Below, piece by piece: positions 1 to 11,100 of a DNA stretch of 64,000 bases (the first letter of the stretch is position 1; each line of letters opens with the position of its first letter). The position numbers were made by a program, and so were the translations under genes. The notes under the pieces were generated by a model that had not been told where the DNA came from, made no database searches, and was given only the letters and a program-made list of their open reading frames with translations. The stretch is from assembly GCF_902148855.1 (NCBI RefSeq), contig NC_043978.1, positions 40,898,609-40,962,608 of the forward strand, in the 5' to 3' direction. The stretch comes from Sphaeramia orbicularis (Eukaryota; Chordata; Actinopteri; Kurtiformes; Apogonidae).

Positions 1-95
1 ATTTCTTCAGGGTATCAGCTGTGCACTCCCTTATACAAACACATTAATGGGTTTAAATGAAATCACTAAATTTCTCATGATGTTGTTGTGTTCAG

Positions 96-442
96 GCCAT
101 TCAGGAGCAAATGAAACTCCATGGTCAGGAGCCTGTCTCCTTCCAAGATGTCAAGGTAAATTTAAACACAGACACAACACTGCCAATAAGAAACATTAAA
201 CTTATTTAAGTGTAAAGCAGTGACCGTTATGTTCCATGTCTCCTCAGGATGAGATCTTTGACATGGTGAAGCCTAAAGACCCCTACAAGATCACATTGCA
301 GGATTTGGTGAATAGTTGCCAGGGCGACACCGTTACAAGCATCCTGATAGACCTCAATGGATTCTGGACTTATGAGAATCGGGAAGTGCTGGTTGCCAAC
401 GACAGCACCAGCAGCAATACTGGTGACCTCGATGACACGTGA
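96..442 (+). CDS. ppp2r3c: Protein phosphatase 2A regulatory subunit B'' gamma, last two exons (5' truncated by the window)
   Basis: Two coding exons, 96-155 and 248-442, join in phase and end at TGA 440-442. They give the C-terminal 84 residues of PPP2R3C (also called G5PR), a B''-type regulatory subunit that targets PP2A; the human protein is about 450 residues, so most of the gene lies to the left of the window. Recognisable segments are AIQEQMKLHGQEPVSF in the first exon and DEIFDMVKPKDPYKITLQDL and LIDLNGFWTYENREVL in the second, followed by a polar tail ending in DDT. The first exon follows a TTCAG acceptor and ends at a GTAAAT donor; the second follows TCCTCAG. The gene is convergent with fam177a1, as the two are neighbours in mammals. 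Identification rests on recalled family sequence, and the match is strong. Confidence 0.93.
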
Positions 443-824
443 ATGGAGTGTCAATGAGTTTTTTTTCCAGCTTCCTCATTGACGGGACTGAACTTTTTCT
501 GGTGACTCAGGTTCTAAGTTAAAGATCTACATAGTGACAAACAGAAGGAAATGACTGAACACCAGATGATGTGGGTGGAAGAATCAAAGACGGCTACTGT
601 GTTTTTGTATTGACAGACCTTTAATTTTGGTTCAGACCTATTTGTAAAAAAAATCATCCCTTTTCATTTTCTCTTGGTCATTGGCTCTTTTTCCACTTGT
701 AATTTAAATCACTTTTACAGAGAAATGAAAAAAACACTAAAGCCAGCCATTTCAATGTTTCAAGGTTTTACTAACACATAAAATAAGTATGTACAGATTC
801 CTGTGAATTTAAGAGGTCAGTTAA

Positions 825-830
825 ATTAAA
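825..830 (+). promoter_or_regulatory. Candidate poly(A) signal (ATTAAA) of ppp2r3c
   Basis: An ATTAAA variant hexamer lies about 385 bases after the ppp2r3c stop. It is followed within 15-30 bases by a GT-rich stretch (TGTTGTCCTGTGTTTTC) that would suit the downstream element. No AATAAA occurs earlier in this 3' region. The site is a motif call only. Confidence 0.5.
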
Positions 831-1273
831 AGATCTGCTCATGTTGTCCTGTGTTTTCTTCACTCTGGAAAAATATGATTAATATCCTTCATAAACCAAT
901 ACAGTGACTTAATGAGAAATGTACATTTAAACATCTGATATGTTGATACATATATTTCAAATACAATTATCTCGTATTTGAATAGTGTTATCTGAAATGG
1001 ATTATTTGGAGAAGACGTGCATGTAATTTTTGGCAAATCAGAAGGCTTGTACTCTGCACTTGCTGCGATGGCGCCTGTTCCACATCATCATATCAGTGGA
1101 TAATTATTAAGAAGCTTATGACAGCTCAGTCTCAGCCCACGCAGCAAGCATTCCCACAAGGACACTTAAAGGTTGAACCCTAAACCTACACAGCAAGGAT
1201 ACAATTCTTATATAATGTAAGGGCCACTATCTTCACCAGTATAGACACTGATAAACTGGAGTGCTACATTGAG

Positions 1274-1279
1274 TTTATT
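1274..1279 (-). promoter_or_regulatory. Candidate poly(A) signal of fam177a1
   Basis: AATAAA on the minus strand, about 575 bases beyond the fam177a1 stop codon. It is the first canonical hexamer I found in that direction, and no competing canonical site was seen before it. Motif call only. Confidence 0.45.
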
Positions 1280-1852
1280 ACTTACTCTACAACAGCTAAG
1301 AAAAAATTTTGAGGTTATGTACACAAGTCGAGTTAATAAATCTCACTACAATACGCAACTGCACAGGAAATCATCAACTGCTCATCTTTATAGATTATTG
1401 TTTTAAGGCTTCACTTGGTAAAACTTGTATGGTTTGTATTGCATAAATTCAGTAGGAGGACCAGCATTTACAGATATGGTGCTGCTAAACCCAAGGATGT
1501 GGACATCTTGTATTTGCCCCAGATTTTGTAACCATTGATATTTAAATTCTATAAAGATGCTGACATTTTTCTTACTTTTTCAGCTGATCAATTGAAAATT
1601 AATCGAGTCCAGTTGTAATGATTAGTCTACAGTTAACTGATACTTCCCAGTTTCACATAAGAATACATGTACACACAAACATGTACGTTCACAGATGTGG
1701 CTGATTCAGCCACTCCTCAGCCCTTTTTAAAATTTAAACTTACTACTCTTACAAAAAGTAGAAAAATAACAATATTATTAAACTATACAACTAAATAAAT
1801 GAAGCTTTCCCCCACTGACAGAGAAGTCTGACTTGTTGCACATGTTAACGTT

Positions 1853-3866
1853 TTATGAGGGTAGAGGTGAAGGGACTCTGTCTGGAACGTTCAGAGTAGA
1901 TTCAGGCTCAACCTCGAAGCTAACATTTACAAACGTCGCTTCTGGCTGCTCCACAGTAGCAGAGTAAGGATCTGAGGGATCACTCTGTGCACCTCGCTGC
2001 TGCTCTGCAAACCGACGCTCTGCCTCCTCAGCCAGTCTGTTCTCCTCCTCTTCCTCCTCCTCCTGCAAGAACACCGGTTTATATAACATTTAATAATGTG
2101 TGTTTGCAGGCTAATGTTAATTTTTTTGCGCTGGCGTGTGCATAAATATTCGTAAGGTGAGCTTGTGCTTATATTTACATAAGACACTGTATCTGTGTAT
2201 GTGCCCTACCTCTTTCTTGATGCGATAGTACTCATCGATAGCATACTGGTATTTGGGAGTAGTGATGCCAAATAGAGAGGCCAGTCTCTCTCCCATGTAG
2301 TCACACACTGCAGAAAGGGGACACAAAATGTGCATAACTCCAAATATTTCAGCAAGGAATGATATCACAGTATGTCCAAGGTTTACTATAAAATAATACC
2401 TGTGATTGTGTTAGTGGCCATCCTCCACATGTGAAACCAGAAATAAGGACCCCATGTCAGTTTGGACTGAAAAATATAAGCAAGAGAAGAAAACATGCAA
2501 GACAATTAAAGACAAGAATGAAAATTTAATATACTGTTACAGTGGCATTCATAGTACTTGATCATGTGCACAGAATAATCTATATCTATGCTTTTTAATT
2601 AGTCGACATATTATAGGGGCTTTGATGTCTTTCATTAATATTATGTAACCATTATATAACAAATGGAAGGTGACAATTAGAAATAAGTACCTGTACTCTA
2701 GTATTGTACTTCAGTACAGATATCTTGTGTGTTGCTTTTCAAGTTTCCATTCCACTGAAAAATGACAGATCCCCTGTTTGAGTGTTTAGAATATTCTCCT
2801 CCTTCTTAAGTTAAATAAACTCTTTGAAAACCCCCTTGGATTAAACAGACTTGCATTCTTACTTAACCGAAAACAGGGATGTTTTACAGAGCTTCCCAGA
2901 AGTTGACTTTTTAGAAATATGTTGTTTGTACATGACAGCAATTCTATAAACATATGATGGTCTGAAAGAATATGACATATTACTATACATTTATCTACTC
3001 CACAGAATATAATGCAGTTCAACATTTAGCATCCACAGCAGTAAAATACATTATGCAATTAATTCTGCAGTGAAAAACCGACATGGACCACTTCACTGCA
3101 CATTGATTGTTTCTTTATACTTTGAACATATTTTACTCAATGTTTAAATACTTGTGGTATTGAGTGTGGTACTAGTAGCTTTCTCTGAGTAAAGGATCTG
3201 AATACTTCTCACAAGAGGCATTGTTTCAGTATCTATGACATCCTGATTAAGTTTTTATGTTTTACCGGATCCACAGTCTTCACTTCCTTCTGTAAAGGCT
3301 CCTCTTCCTCCTCTTCATCAGTGCTATACTCCTCCATGGTCTCACCACTGGCAAAGAAGATGGTCCTGCGGGGTACCTTCACCCTCCCCTGACTCCCAGT
3401 GTCTCCCATTTCCAGGTCAGTGGACGCTCCAGGACTCTGGGGACAGTTCAAAATACATGATACTTGAACATGATATCACTATATTAACTAGTAACGTCGC
3501 TTAAAGTGTGTTGGGGCTTGTGTTAACTTGAAGTGCCACTCTATCAATGTGACAAAACTTATTTTTTTCAATGTAGTTTAACTTGTATTACCTTATCAAC
3601 AGTGGAATTAAACATAATAAAAGCAAGTTTCTGTCCCTCTGTTGACAGTTTTAGTTATCTAAGACAGTATAAACAAATGAGCTACTTTGTGGTTGTTGAC
3701 TACTAGCCATTTGGCTAAGGAAGTATTTTGCTTATAATCTACAAGTTTTGTGTTATCATGTCTACAAATGATAATCAAAACGAAAGTCGTGACTAACCTT
3801 TTCCACCTCCATAGTTGGTCCCAACGACACGTTTACAGTGGTCAAAAACAACGACAAATCTGCCAT
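1853..3866 (-). CDS. fam177a1: FAM177 family protein, complete, five exons, 204 residues
   Basis: Minus-strand model: complement(join(1853..2062, 2210..2307, 2400..2466, 3266..3436, 3798..3866)). All junctions are GT-AG and in frame; ATG at 3864-3866, TAA at 1853-1855. The conserved FAM177 core is VPRRTIFFASGETMEEYSTDEE, then LTWGPYFWFHMWRMA, VCDYMGERLASLFGITTPKYQ and YAIDEYYRIKKE, followed by a poly-Glu stretch and a tail with FVNVSFEVE, all matching vertebrate FAM177A1. Human FAM177A1 is reported to be Golgi-associated and to bind VPS13B; that is family knowledge and is not visible here. The hydrophobic LTWGPYFWFHMW segment is short and not an obvious membrane helix. A second in-frame ATG lies 18 codons in, and I used the first. 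The gene is tail-to-tail with ppp2r3c and head-to-head with ttc7b. Confidence 0.93.
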
Positions 3867-4051
3867 CTCCTCACTTCTTCCATATAACTACGGTCATCAA
3901 TGGTTCCAGGTATGACTTCCGCTAAAACAACTCATCATTTCCTGTTTAGTTATTCAAAATAAAAGCTTTGACCTGTCCGAAAACGTGCTAACTGAAGTGT
4001 TGTGTTTAGTCAGTTGTCACTGAAGTCAGACAACAGGATAACTAGTGTAAG

Positions 4052-4254
4052 CAGAGGTGGGTAATCCCAGCTCCTTAGAGTAAAAGTCCTGCCATGTATT
4101 GGTTCTATCTGTTCACTTAACACAGGTGATTCCACTAATTATCCCGCTTACCTGGATGAGGAGTTGTACTCATCAAAATGGGCTGGTTCAGTGAGAGGCT
4201 GGAACCAATACATGGCAGGAATTTTTACTATGGAGCTGGGATTACCCACCTCTG
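4052..4254. mobile_element. hAT-like MITE with 8-bp target-site duplication
   Basis: A 203-bp element begins CAGAGGTGGGTAATCCCAGC and ends with its inverse, GCTGGGATTACCCACCTCTG, so the terminal inverted repeats exceed 20 bp. Near-identical 8-bp flanks (AGTGTAAG at 4044-4051 and AGAGTAAG at 4255-4262, 7 of 8 matching) are the target duplication. The inverted repeat continues inward (CATGTATTGGTTC against GGAACCAATACATG). The CAGAGGTGGGTA terminus and 8-bp duplication fit hAT-superfamily MITEs. It carries no coding capacity. It lies in the fam177a1/ttc7b head-to-head spacer. Confidence 0.85.
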
Positions 4255-4520
4255 AGAGTAAGTTACACATTTTTCTTTTTACTATTAGAGTCATATGTTT
4301 CATTTCGGTGTGAGTGGGTTACAATTTGTTTTGCTTTTTTTTTTTTAAATCCAGATGACTCAAAAAAACAAGGAAAAACTCTTTGGTATATTATTAATAT
4401 TATTAATAAGTAGGTGCAGTGAACTGTCCCGATCACTAATAGTCCACCAGTCATTAAAATCTGCTCCAAATATTTTGTTGAATTCTATTTTAGTTCAAAT
4501 GTTGATGTAACTTAAACATG

Positions 4521-4523
<3 letters not shown>

Positions 4524-4604
<81 letters not shown>

Positions 4605-4629
4605 TATTATTATTATTATTATTATTATT
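4524..4629. repeat. (AT)n microsatellite running into (ATT)n
   Basis: About 78 bases of pure AT dinucleotide (4524-4601) are followed by nine ATT units (4603-4629). The apparent open frames across it (Ile-Tyr repeats) are artefacts. A poly-T run lies at about 4738-4763. Confidence 0.97.
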
Positions 4630-4729
4630 GCTGCAAACAGTCCAGTTCTGGTGTGTGGGGGGGGGTGGTGGTAACAGAGGTTCGTTAAAGTGTATTTTGC
4701 CAGGTTTGTGGTACATAATACAGCCCTGA

Positions 4730-4763
<34 letters not shown>

Positions 4764-4817
4764 ACAAATCACTTTTACTCCACATGGTGACTTTTTAGTC
4801 GTTTGTCCCACTAACTA

Positions 4818-5039
4818 CAGGGTGTCCCATAAGTCTCCATACATAGGAAAAATAAACGTTTCTTGACATAAACCATTTTTATTTATATAATATGCTCTAT
4901 ATGACTGCCATTTTGTCGGGAACACATTTCAATGCGTGTCCTCCACTGCTGAAGAACTATAAAGAAGAAATATAAAGAAATACATGTTAGAACCATATGT
5001 ATTATGTCTCCTATGTATGGAGGCTTATGGGACACCCTG
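4818..5039 (-). mobile_element. mariner-like MITE retaining the transposase C-terminal end
   Basis: A 222-bp element has inverted ends CAGGGTGTCCCATAAG / CTTATGGGACACCCTG. The inverted repeat extends through TCTCCATACATAGGA, and TA dinucleotides at 4816-4817 and 5040-5041 form the target duplication, as in Tc1/mariner elements. Read on the minus strand, about 4883-4960 gives QQWRTRIEMCSRQNGSHIEHII and a stop. This resembles the C-terminus of mariner-type transposases ending in a CRxxNGxHIEHL motif (from memory). The element is therefore probably an internal-deletion derivative that kept both ends and the 3' coding tip. It sits about 140 bases from the ttc7b start codon. Confidence 0.85.
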
Positions 5040-5176
5040 TACTTCAAAAGCACACTCACTGCTATTGCGTTTATTTTGAAAGTCCTCCGCGGAAGTTGCC
5101 TTTGGTGTAGTCGGTGAGTTCCTCTGTCGTTGAGGGATCCTCTGCTGTTTTGGTCCATCCGACCCCAGAGTCGAAA

Positions 5177-8100
5177 ATGACAGCAAGGAAGTCTGGCTCA
5201 CGACTGGAGACAGAGATAGAGCGGTGCCGTTCAGAGGCCCAATGGGACAAAATACCGGAGTTAGTAAGGCAGCTCTCGGCCAAGCTCATCTCAAACGGTA
5301 GGAAATGTGCGGGTTTCCCTGCTGTTCGTTCATTCACTGTACTAGGCCTTCTTCTGCTCTCAGTCCTCGGTACTTCCTGGCAGCGGCTGCCGTTGATGGG
5401 AGTTTTTCCAGTACTGTACTCCACCTACAGCAGCTAGCCACTAAAGGTCAACAGACAGGGACGTTATTTAACAGCACTAACGTCCTTTTTTGGGAACACT
5501 TTTTGTGTGTAGCTTAATTTCTCAGACATGCATAAGTCAATAGTTCCTGTCTGACAGATGTACCACGGTTCACTCCACTTGGTGTTTCTGAACTTGACTC
5601 AGAAAATCTTCCCTCAGGTGTTTTATTTGCTTGGTTGGAATAACTACCCTCCACGTTTCACTAATGGACCATCATTCACCATCACAGTAACTTCATAAAT
5701 TAGATTTTCCTGTGACCTCTTGCTCCCCCTGACCCCCTCTAAGCTACATGGACCATTGTCACACTCAAATGGTGGGAGTTTTACTGGTATTCTTGGGTTT
5801 TAAATAACGCCGAATTTATCTCAGGAATCTACTTAATTGTTTTGTATTTTGTTATACTTTCTATCAGGCTGAAGTTCATAGCACAACCACCAGAACACTA
5901 AAACTTAGCAGGTTTTTAAATGAAAATTGACATGGTTGCTAACTTTACTTAGCTGCATGCTAGGTGTCAAACTGTATGATATTCATAGTTATTATACATG
6001 CAATGTACTGTACTGTGAAGTGTGTGATATTCATTTGTCAATTTTAACGGAATCAAAAATAATTAATTCAAACACTTGAATGATATTAATTTCATTATTT
6101 TACTTGGTATACCATACCACTTGTGATTTAAAAGGAACTTTATTTACTGTCATGCAGTTGTAATTAACATTGGAATAGTCCCTTTCCATCAAATTCCCTT
6201 ACATCTGTAGTATTGCTCCATCATGACAGTTGTATAATAAATGATTAGTCCATAACAATGAACCATTGCAAATCCAAAAGTATAACCTAGATAAAAAATT
6301 CTCAGATGTTTAGATACTGTGATACAATATAGGTCATATTCAGATAACCATATATGCCACAATTCAGTACATTTCCTGTAAATACTCTAAAATGTAGGTG
6401 AATGTAGGTACAGTTTTTATTTTTTTTCTTCATAGTGTCAATAAGAAATCAAATCAGATCAGAGGTCATCAGAGACAAATTCTGCTGCTGGTGATAGTTT
6501 CTAAAGACTCTTATCGGCACAATATAATTGGCCTAGTTGTGTCACATTTATGTTTGTTGGTGTTTTATCACGTTGTTTGTGTTTCGTGGAGGTTTACTGT
6601 CATGCTGTTAGGGTTTTTTTCATGTCTCAAATTGAGGCAAAAATGGCATATCATGCCTTTAACTAGCTCATGCATTTTACAACCAGTGTATGTTAGTTGT
6701 TTATGGTTGAGGGAAATGACAGTTATCACTGTAAACATAATGGAAATGAGTGTAACTGTTACAAACACTTCTTTGAAAGGAGGAAGTATAGGCCAGAGCT
6801 ACTGTGATTTCTCCACTCTACGGTTTTAAAAGTCAGCATGATTTGTTGGAAGTCTTGAAAAATGATCTGTGTAGTGTTTGGCGCCTAAAAGAAAGCTTAC
6901 AAACCTCCTTTTTAAAACAGTAAATTAATATTTACATTTTGCAAATGTTGTTTAATATTACAGCACCACCATATTGGCTGCAAATGTAATTAAAAATGAA
7001 TTTTCCATGCAGGAAAAATGTGCATGTGGTGTGATTTTTGATACCATGAAATAAATGACATAATAATCTAAACTCGACATTGTGCTCTGACTATAACTAT
7101 CAAAACAATTAAGACATTCATGGAGAACAGGGCATAGTATTCCACTTCTGATGATGATAAAATGCTACCATTATGGACTGCAGGTTTGATTGTATTTAGC
7201 ACATGACGCTTTGAGCTCTGGTTGCCAACTGAACCAGTTTGAGTAACAGGATTATTGGTCATTCCACCTTTTGTACGCCTGAACACTGGTTTTAGGAGAT
7301 TGTCATGGCTGTTCATAATGCTGCTTGGTATGTCAATGTGCGTATACAACATTTTTTTGCATGTAGATTTACTCTTTTTCTCATAATCCCAGTAGAGCTG
7401 ACCAGCAGGGACACCTTCAGACTGTTAGATTTCACATAGATTTAATGAAGATTGACCAGATATTTAATGCAGTTTGTCTTTGAAATGTTGCCATAAATTG
7501 AATTCACATTGGCTTAAACTGATCTTTACTTTAGATTATTATTAGGTTAACCTTTGATTACATGTAAATGAATTTTAAATTGATCTTAAAATGACTGTAA
7601 ATCGAATCCTGCTGCTGCGCATAGTGTTGATTTACTTGTGAATGTTGATGTTAAATTGATTATATTAGTGCAACAAAGTGACCATAGATTACAGACACAA
7701 CTCTTTGCCTAAAAGCCTGTTAAAGTCTTGTAGGACCAGTCGTCTCATGACAGTTCTGTAAATACTTGTTTTTTCTTTGTATGTGTAGATGACCTCGGGG
7801 AGCTGTTACTGGGAGAATGTAAGCTCCAGACATACCTGAAGGAGAATCCCATCAAACAGGGTGCCAGTCCCAGGGGCCCACGACCCAAACTGGTGGAGGT
7901 CAGGAAACACCTCACTGCTGCTCTGGACAGAGGAAACCTGAAGGTAACTGTGGGTGAAGTGATGTCAGACAGACTGCGGTCACTTTCTAAATGAGTCACT
8001 GTGTGCTTTATTTATTTACCCTCTTTAGCCAGACAGATTTAGTTAGTTTACATACATTTATTTAGTCTGTGGGTTTTTTTCTTGTCTTAATTTAGGAAGT

Positions 8101-11100
8101 AAGCATTTCATTTTTTAAAATTGACTTTATTCGTTTAATTTAATCTTATATTTTGTGGTCATTTTTTAATTTAAGTGTTCTTTTCCTCAGGCTGACTACC
8201 TCCAGGAAGCCAGCCTGCTGATGGCTAAACTCTGTTATGTAGAGGGAGAATATAAAGATGCTTTAGGTAACACAAATGTAACAACTCAACAACAACTAAA
8301 TTTTACAGTTGGTTTCACATTTTGTTTTCTTAAATTTGTTGGAATGATTTTCATCATTTTAGGTAACTATAGCAGGGTGAACCTGGATGAGCTGCAGCTG
8401 GTTGGGGCTCCTGTCTACAGGCTGTCCATGATAGCAGAGGCCTATGCTACTAAAGGTATGCACTCACAAATGTGCTGATATAAGAGACAATTATTTGGTG
8501 ACAGTTTTGCAATCGTCAGTAGCAAATACAACACACTAGGGCATGGCCAAGCAAGTAACGGAATGAGAAAGCACTGTGCAGCAGTACTAATCATTCCATA
8601 TCTGTTTTTAGAAATTAATTTAGCAGCAACCATAATAGCTCAAATTGTAGGTTTAAGCAAGTACTTTAACCTGCCATTAAGGAATATTAACCAAATATTT
8701 AATAAAAACATGAATTTAACATCATTGACAAAGTAACAGAGCGAGGAAAAATATACAGCAGTTATTCAAGGTTTAGAAAAAATACCAAAAAGTGCTGTTC
8801 CTCAAGGAAAGTGCAAATATTTAGCATACCACACTTTACTTAATATATGAGAGTAGATTTTATCCAAAAATGAAACTGATGCCATTCTTATTTCAATTTT
8901 AGAAGACATTAATTCATGGTAATGGAGTGAGAATCCAAAAAAGTAACAGAGTGAGGTGTTTGTTCAGCGTGATGCACCATAATAATTATCAAAGATTTTA
9001 TTAAGATACTGATAAAATTGTCAGTCTTTGGTGACATATTGTCAGTCTTTGGCAACATATATTTCATTACTATATTTACATCTTTCTGTTGTTTTTTTTC
9101 ATAATAAATAACATTCAAAATCATTATAGTATTTGATTATTATGAAATATAACATTATACACAGGCATATATTTTGAACATTTTTATTTACACATTGCTA
9201 TTTACATTCTGAACTTATGCTGTATACATTCATTCACAACCTTTACTGTTCCTCGTTTACACTGAATTCTCATATATTTTCTTATATATCCAGTTGTAAT
9301 TCAGGTACAAATTAAATAAACACAGTTTTAGAAACTAGAGATATACGTCTTTCATGCTGAGTAATCAAAAATATTGTTTTAGAGAAAAACAGAAATTGAC
9401 CATGATGTTCACTTTCGCTTGGCCAGGTCCACTATCAAACTTATCAAAGTTTTGTCATCAGGTTGTACCGTCTTCACATATATCCACTGACGCCATTCCA
9501 TTGTGTCATGTCAGTTTTACCTTTCAGTCATCCCAGTATCATCTCAGTGTTTTTTCACAACTCTTTCCGCCATCTGACAATCAATTAATGCACAAATTAT
9601 TGTCATACAATGAGTGAAAATGTGTCCAACTACATCACACATTGGTGACCAAGACCCGTTCATATCAACTATTAACCTCATTCCAAAACATTCCTTCAAA
9701 CAGGAAAAGCCATGGGACATTCCCATATTGTTTGTATATGTAGTATATACTGCATTCTGTTCATTTCTAACTGAAACCATTTTTAATCAAGCCTGTCTTG
9801 TTGAGTCTTACAGTTACAGGGGAAGAACTGTGCGGAAAATTTGGTGTTTGATTAAAAAATCCTTTGTACATTCATTTCAGCAGTAATTTTGGGTGTTTTG
9901 TGGTGAAGAAAATCGTACAATTCTCAATTAAAAAATTGTATAGCCCAACATCATTATAGACATGTTTTATGTTATTTCTGTGAAAACTGAAGAAGAGATA
10001 TTGCAAATAATAGACGCTCAGAAGAAAAACCAGTTCAACCACCATTATGTTTAGGAAACGTCATGATCTCTACATTGATTTTATTTATCAGCAGTGATGC
10101 TGTATTTCTGTGTCTTATATAGAATAAATTTTCCTCTGACTTCTCTGATATATTATCCATTTTTTTCTCACATTCCTTCGTCAGATGTACAACCTAAGTC
10201 TTTTTTTTTAGACAGTCCTGAGGCTGTTACAGTTCTGGTTTATGCAACAACTATTTTATGAAACATTACTGTAATAGACCGTCAGGTTAAGCATTCACAG
10301 GTATTTGTTTTAGCATAATAACTATCACAAACACTGCTGACAGCATGTCGTCTGTATAAGATATTAACACAATATTGTTATTGCGATATTTATTTATTTT
10401 ACAAAGTTATAAAAAAATCCAAAGCTTATTTGTAGACGTCAGATAAGGGAGACAAGCTCATATGCATTTTTAAACAAAACAATACTAATGTTCACGCTTC
10501 AGATTTAGGTGAAATAACCTTAATTTTCTGAGATGTTGTGCCTCCTTCACACTGCTGCTATTTCCTTTATGTCACTGGTGCATACAGACCTAGAGATTTT
10601 CAGTGGGGTTCAGGTTATGGAAATACTGGGTCGTCTTTTAAATTAAGCTGTATGTTTATATATAGAATCAGCTGATTAATGTCTTACATCCTTCTAATCC
10701 TCGCCTCCTGTAACTATCAGTCCATAATCCATACTGTGTTTCTCCACATGGTGGCAGTGCAGAGCCACGGCTCATCAACAGCTGAGCATTATTAGCCACA
10801 TAAATACATAACACAGAGGCCTCTCAGTTTGCACTTTAAGAATGTATACTTTAATAACAGTATTTCTTTCAGTCTCTCTGGAGAATCCATTTGTTTTTAC
10901 TTTGTGTGCGTGTAACACAATCTGTTCTGCTGTTTTGTTCACTAGTCACAATAGCCTTTCATCTATGATTTATAAGTTATGAACTCAAGTAATTGATTGT
11001 GTTTTAAGGTCTGTTTTCTTGCCTCTCTCCTCCAGGCCTGTGTCTGGAGAAGGTGCCAGCTGCCTCTCCATCTCTGACCAATAAAAACACGGGGTCTCCG

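Larger units (their letters stand above)
443..1852. other. Convergent 3' UTR / intergenic interval between ppp2r3c and fam177a1
   Basis: This 1.4 kb of AT-rich sequence between two tail-to-tail genes has no credible open frame. It should hold both 3' UTRs. An ATTAAA at 825-830 serves ppp2r3c. A TTTATT on the plus strand at 1274-1279 (AATAAA read on minus) could end fam177a1 after about 575 bases of 3' UTR. No repeat with clear ends was recognised. Confidence 0.6.
3867..5176. promoter_or_regulatory. Head-to-head promoter interval of fam177a1 and ttc7b
   Basis: This 1.3 kb separates the divergent start codons of fam177a1 and ttc7b and so must hold both promoters. Much of it is repeats: a hAT-like MITE, an (AT)n/(ATT)n tract, poly-T and a mariner-like MITE. 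Only about 185 bases next to fam177a1 and about 135 next to ttc7b are free of recognised repeats. No TATA box was assigned. Confidence 0.55.

Noticed and set aside
6398-6829. Plus-strand open frame of 143 codons in ttc7b intron 1
   Set aside because: Hydrophobic composition follows from T-rich sequence. There are no splice-site support, motifs or recognised family, and it lies wholly inside an intron.
9354-9617. Plus-strand frame in ttc7b intron 4, with antisense partners
   Set aside because: No motif on either strand. Kept only as part of a possible decayed element, not as a gene.
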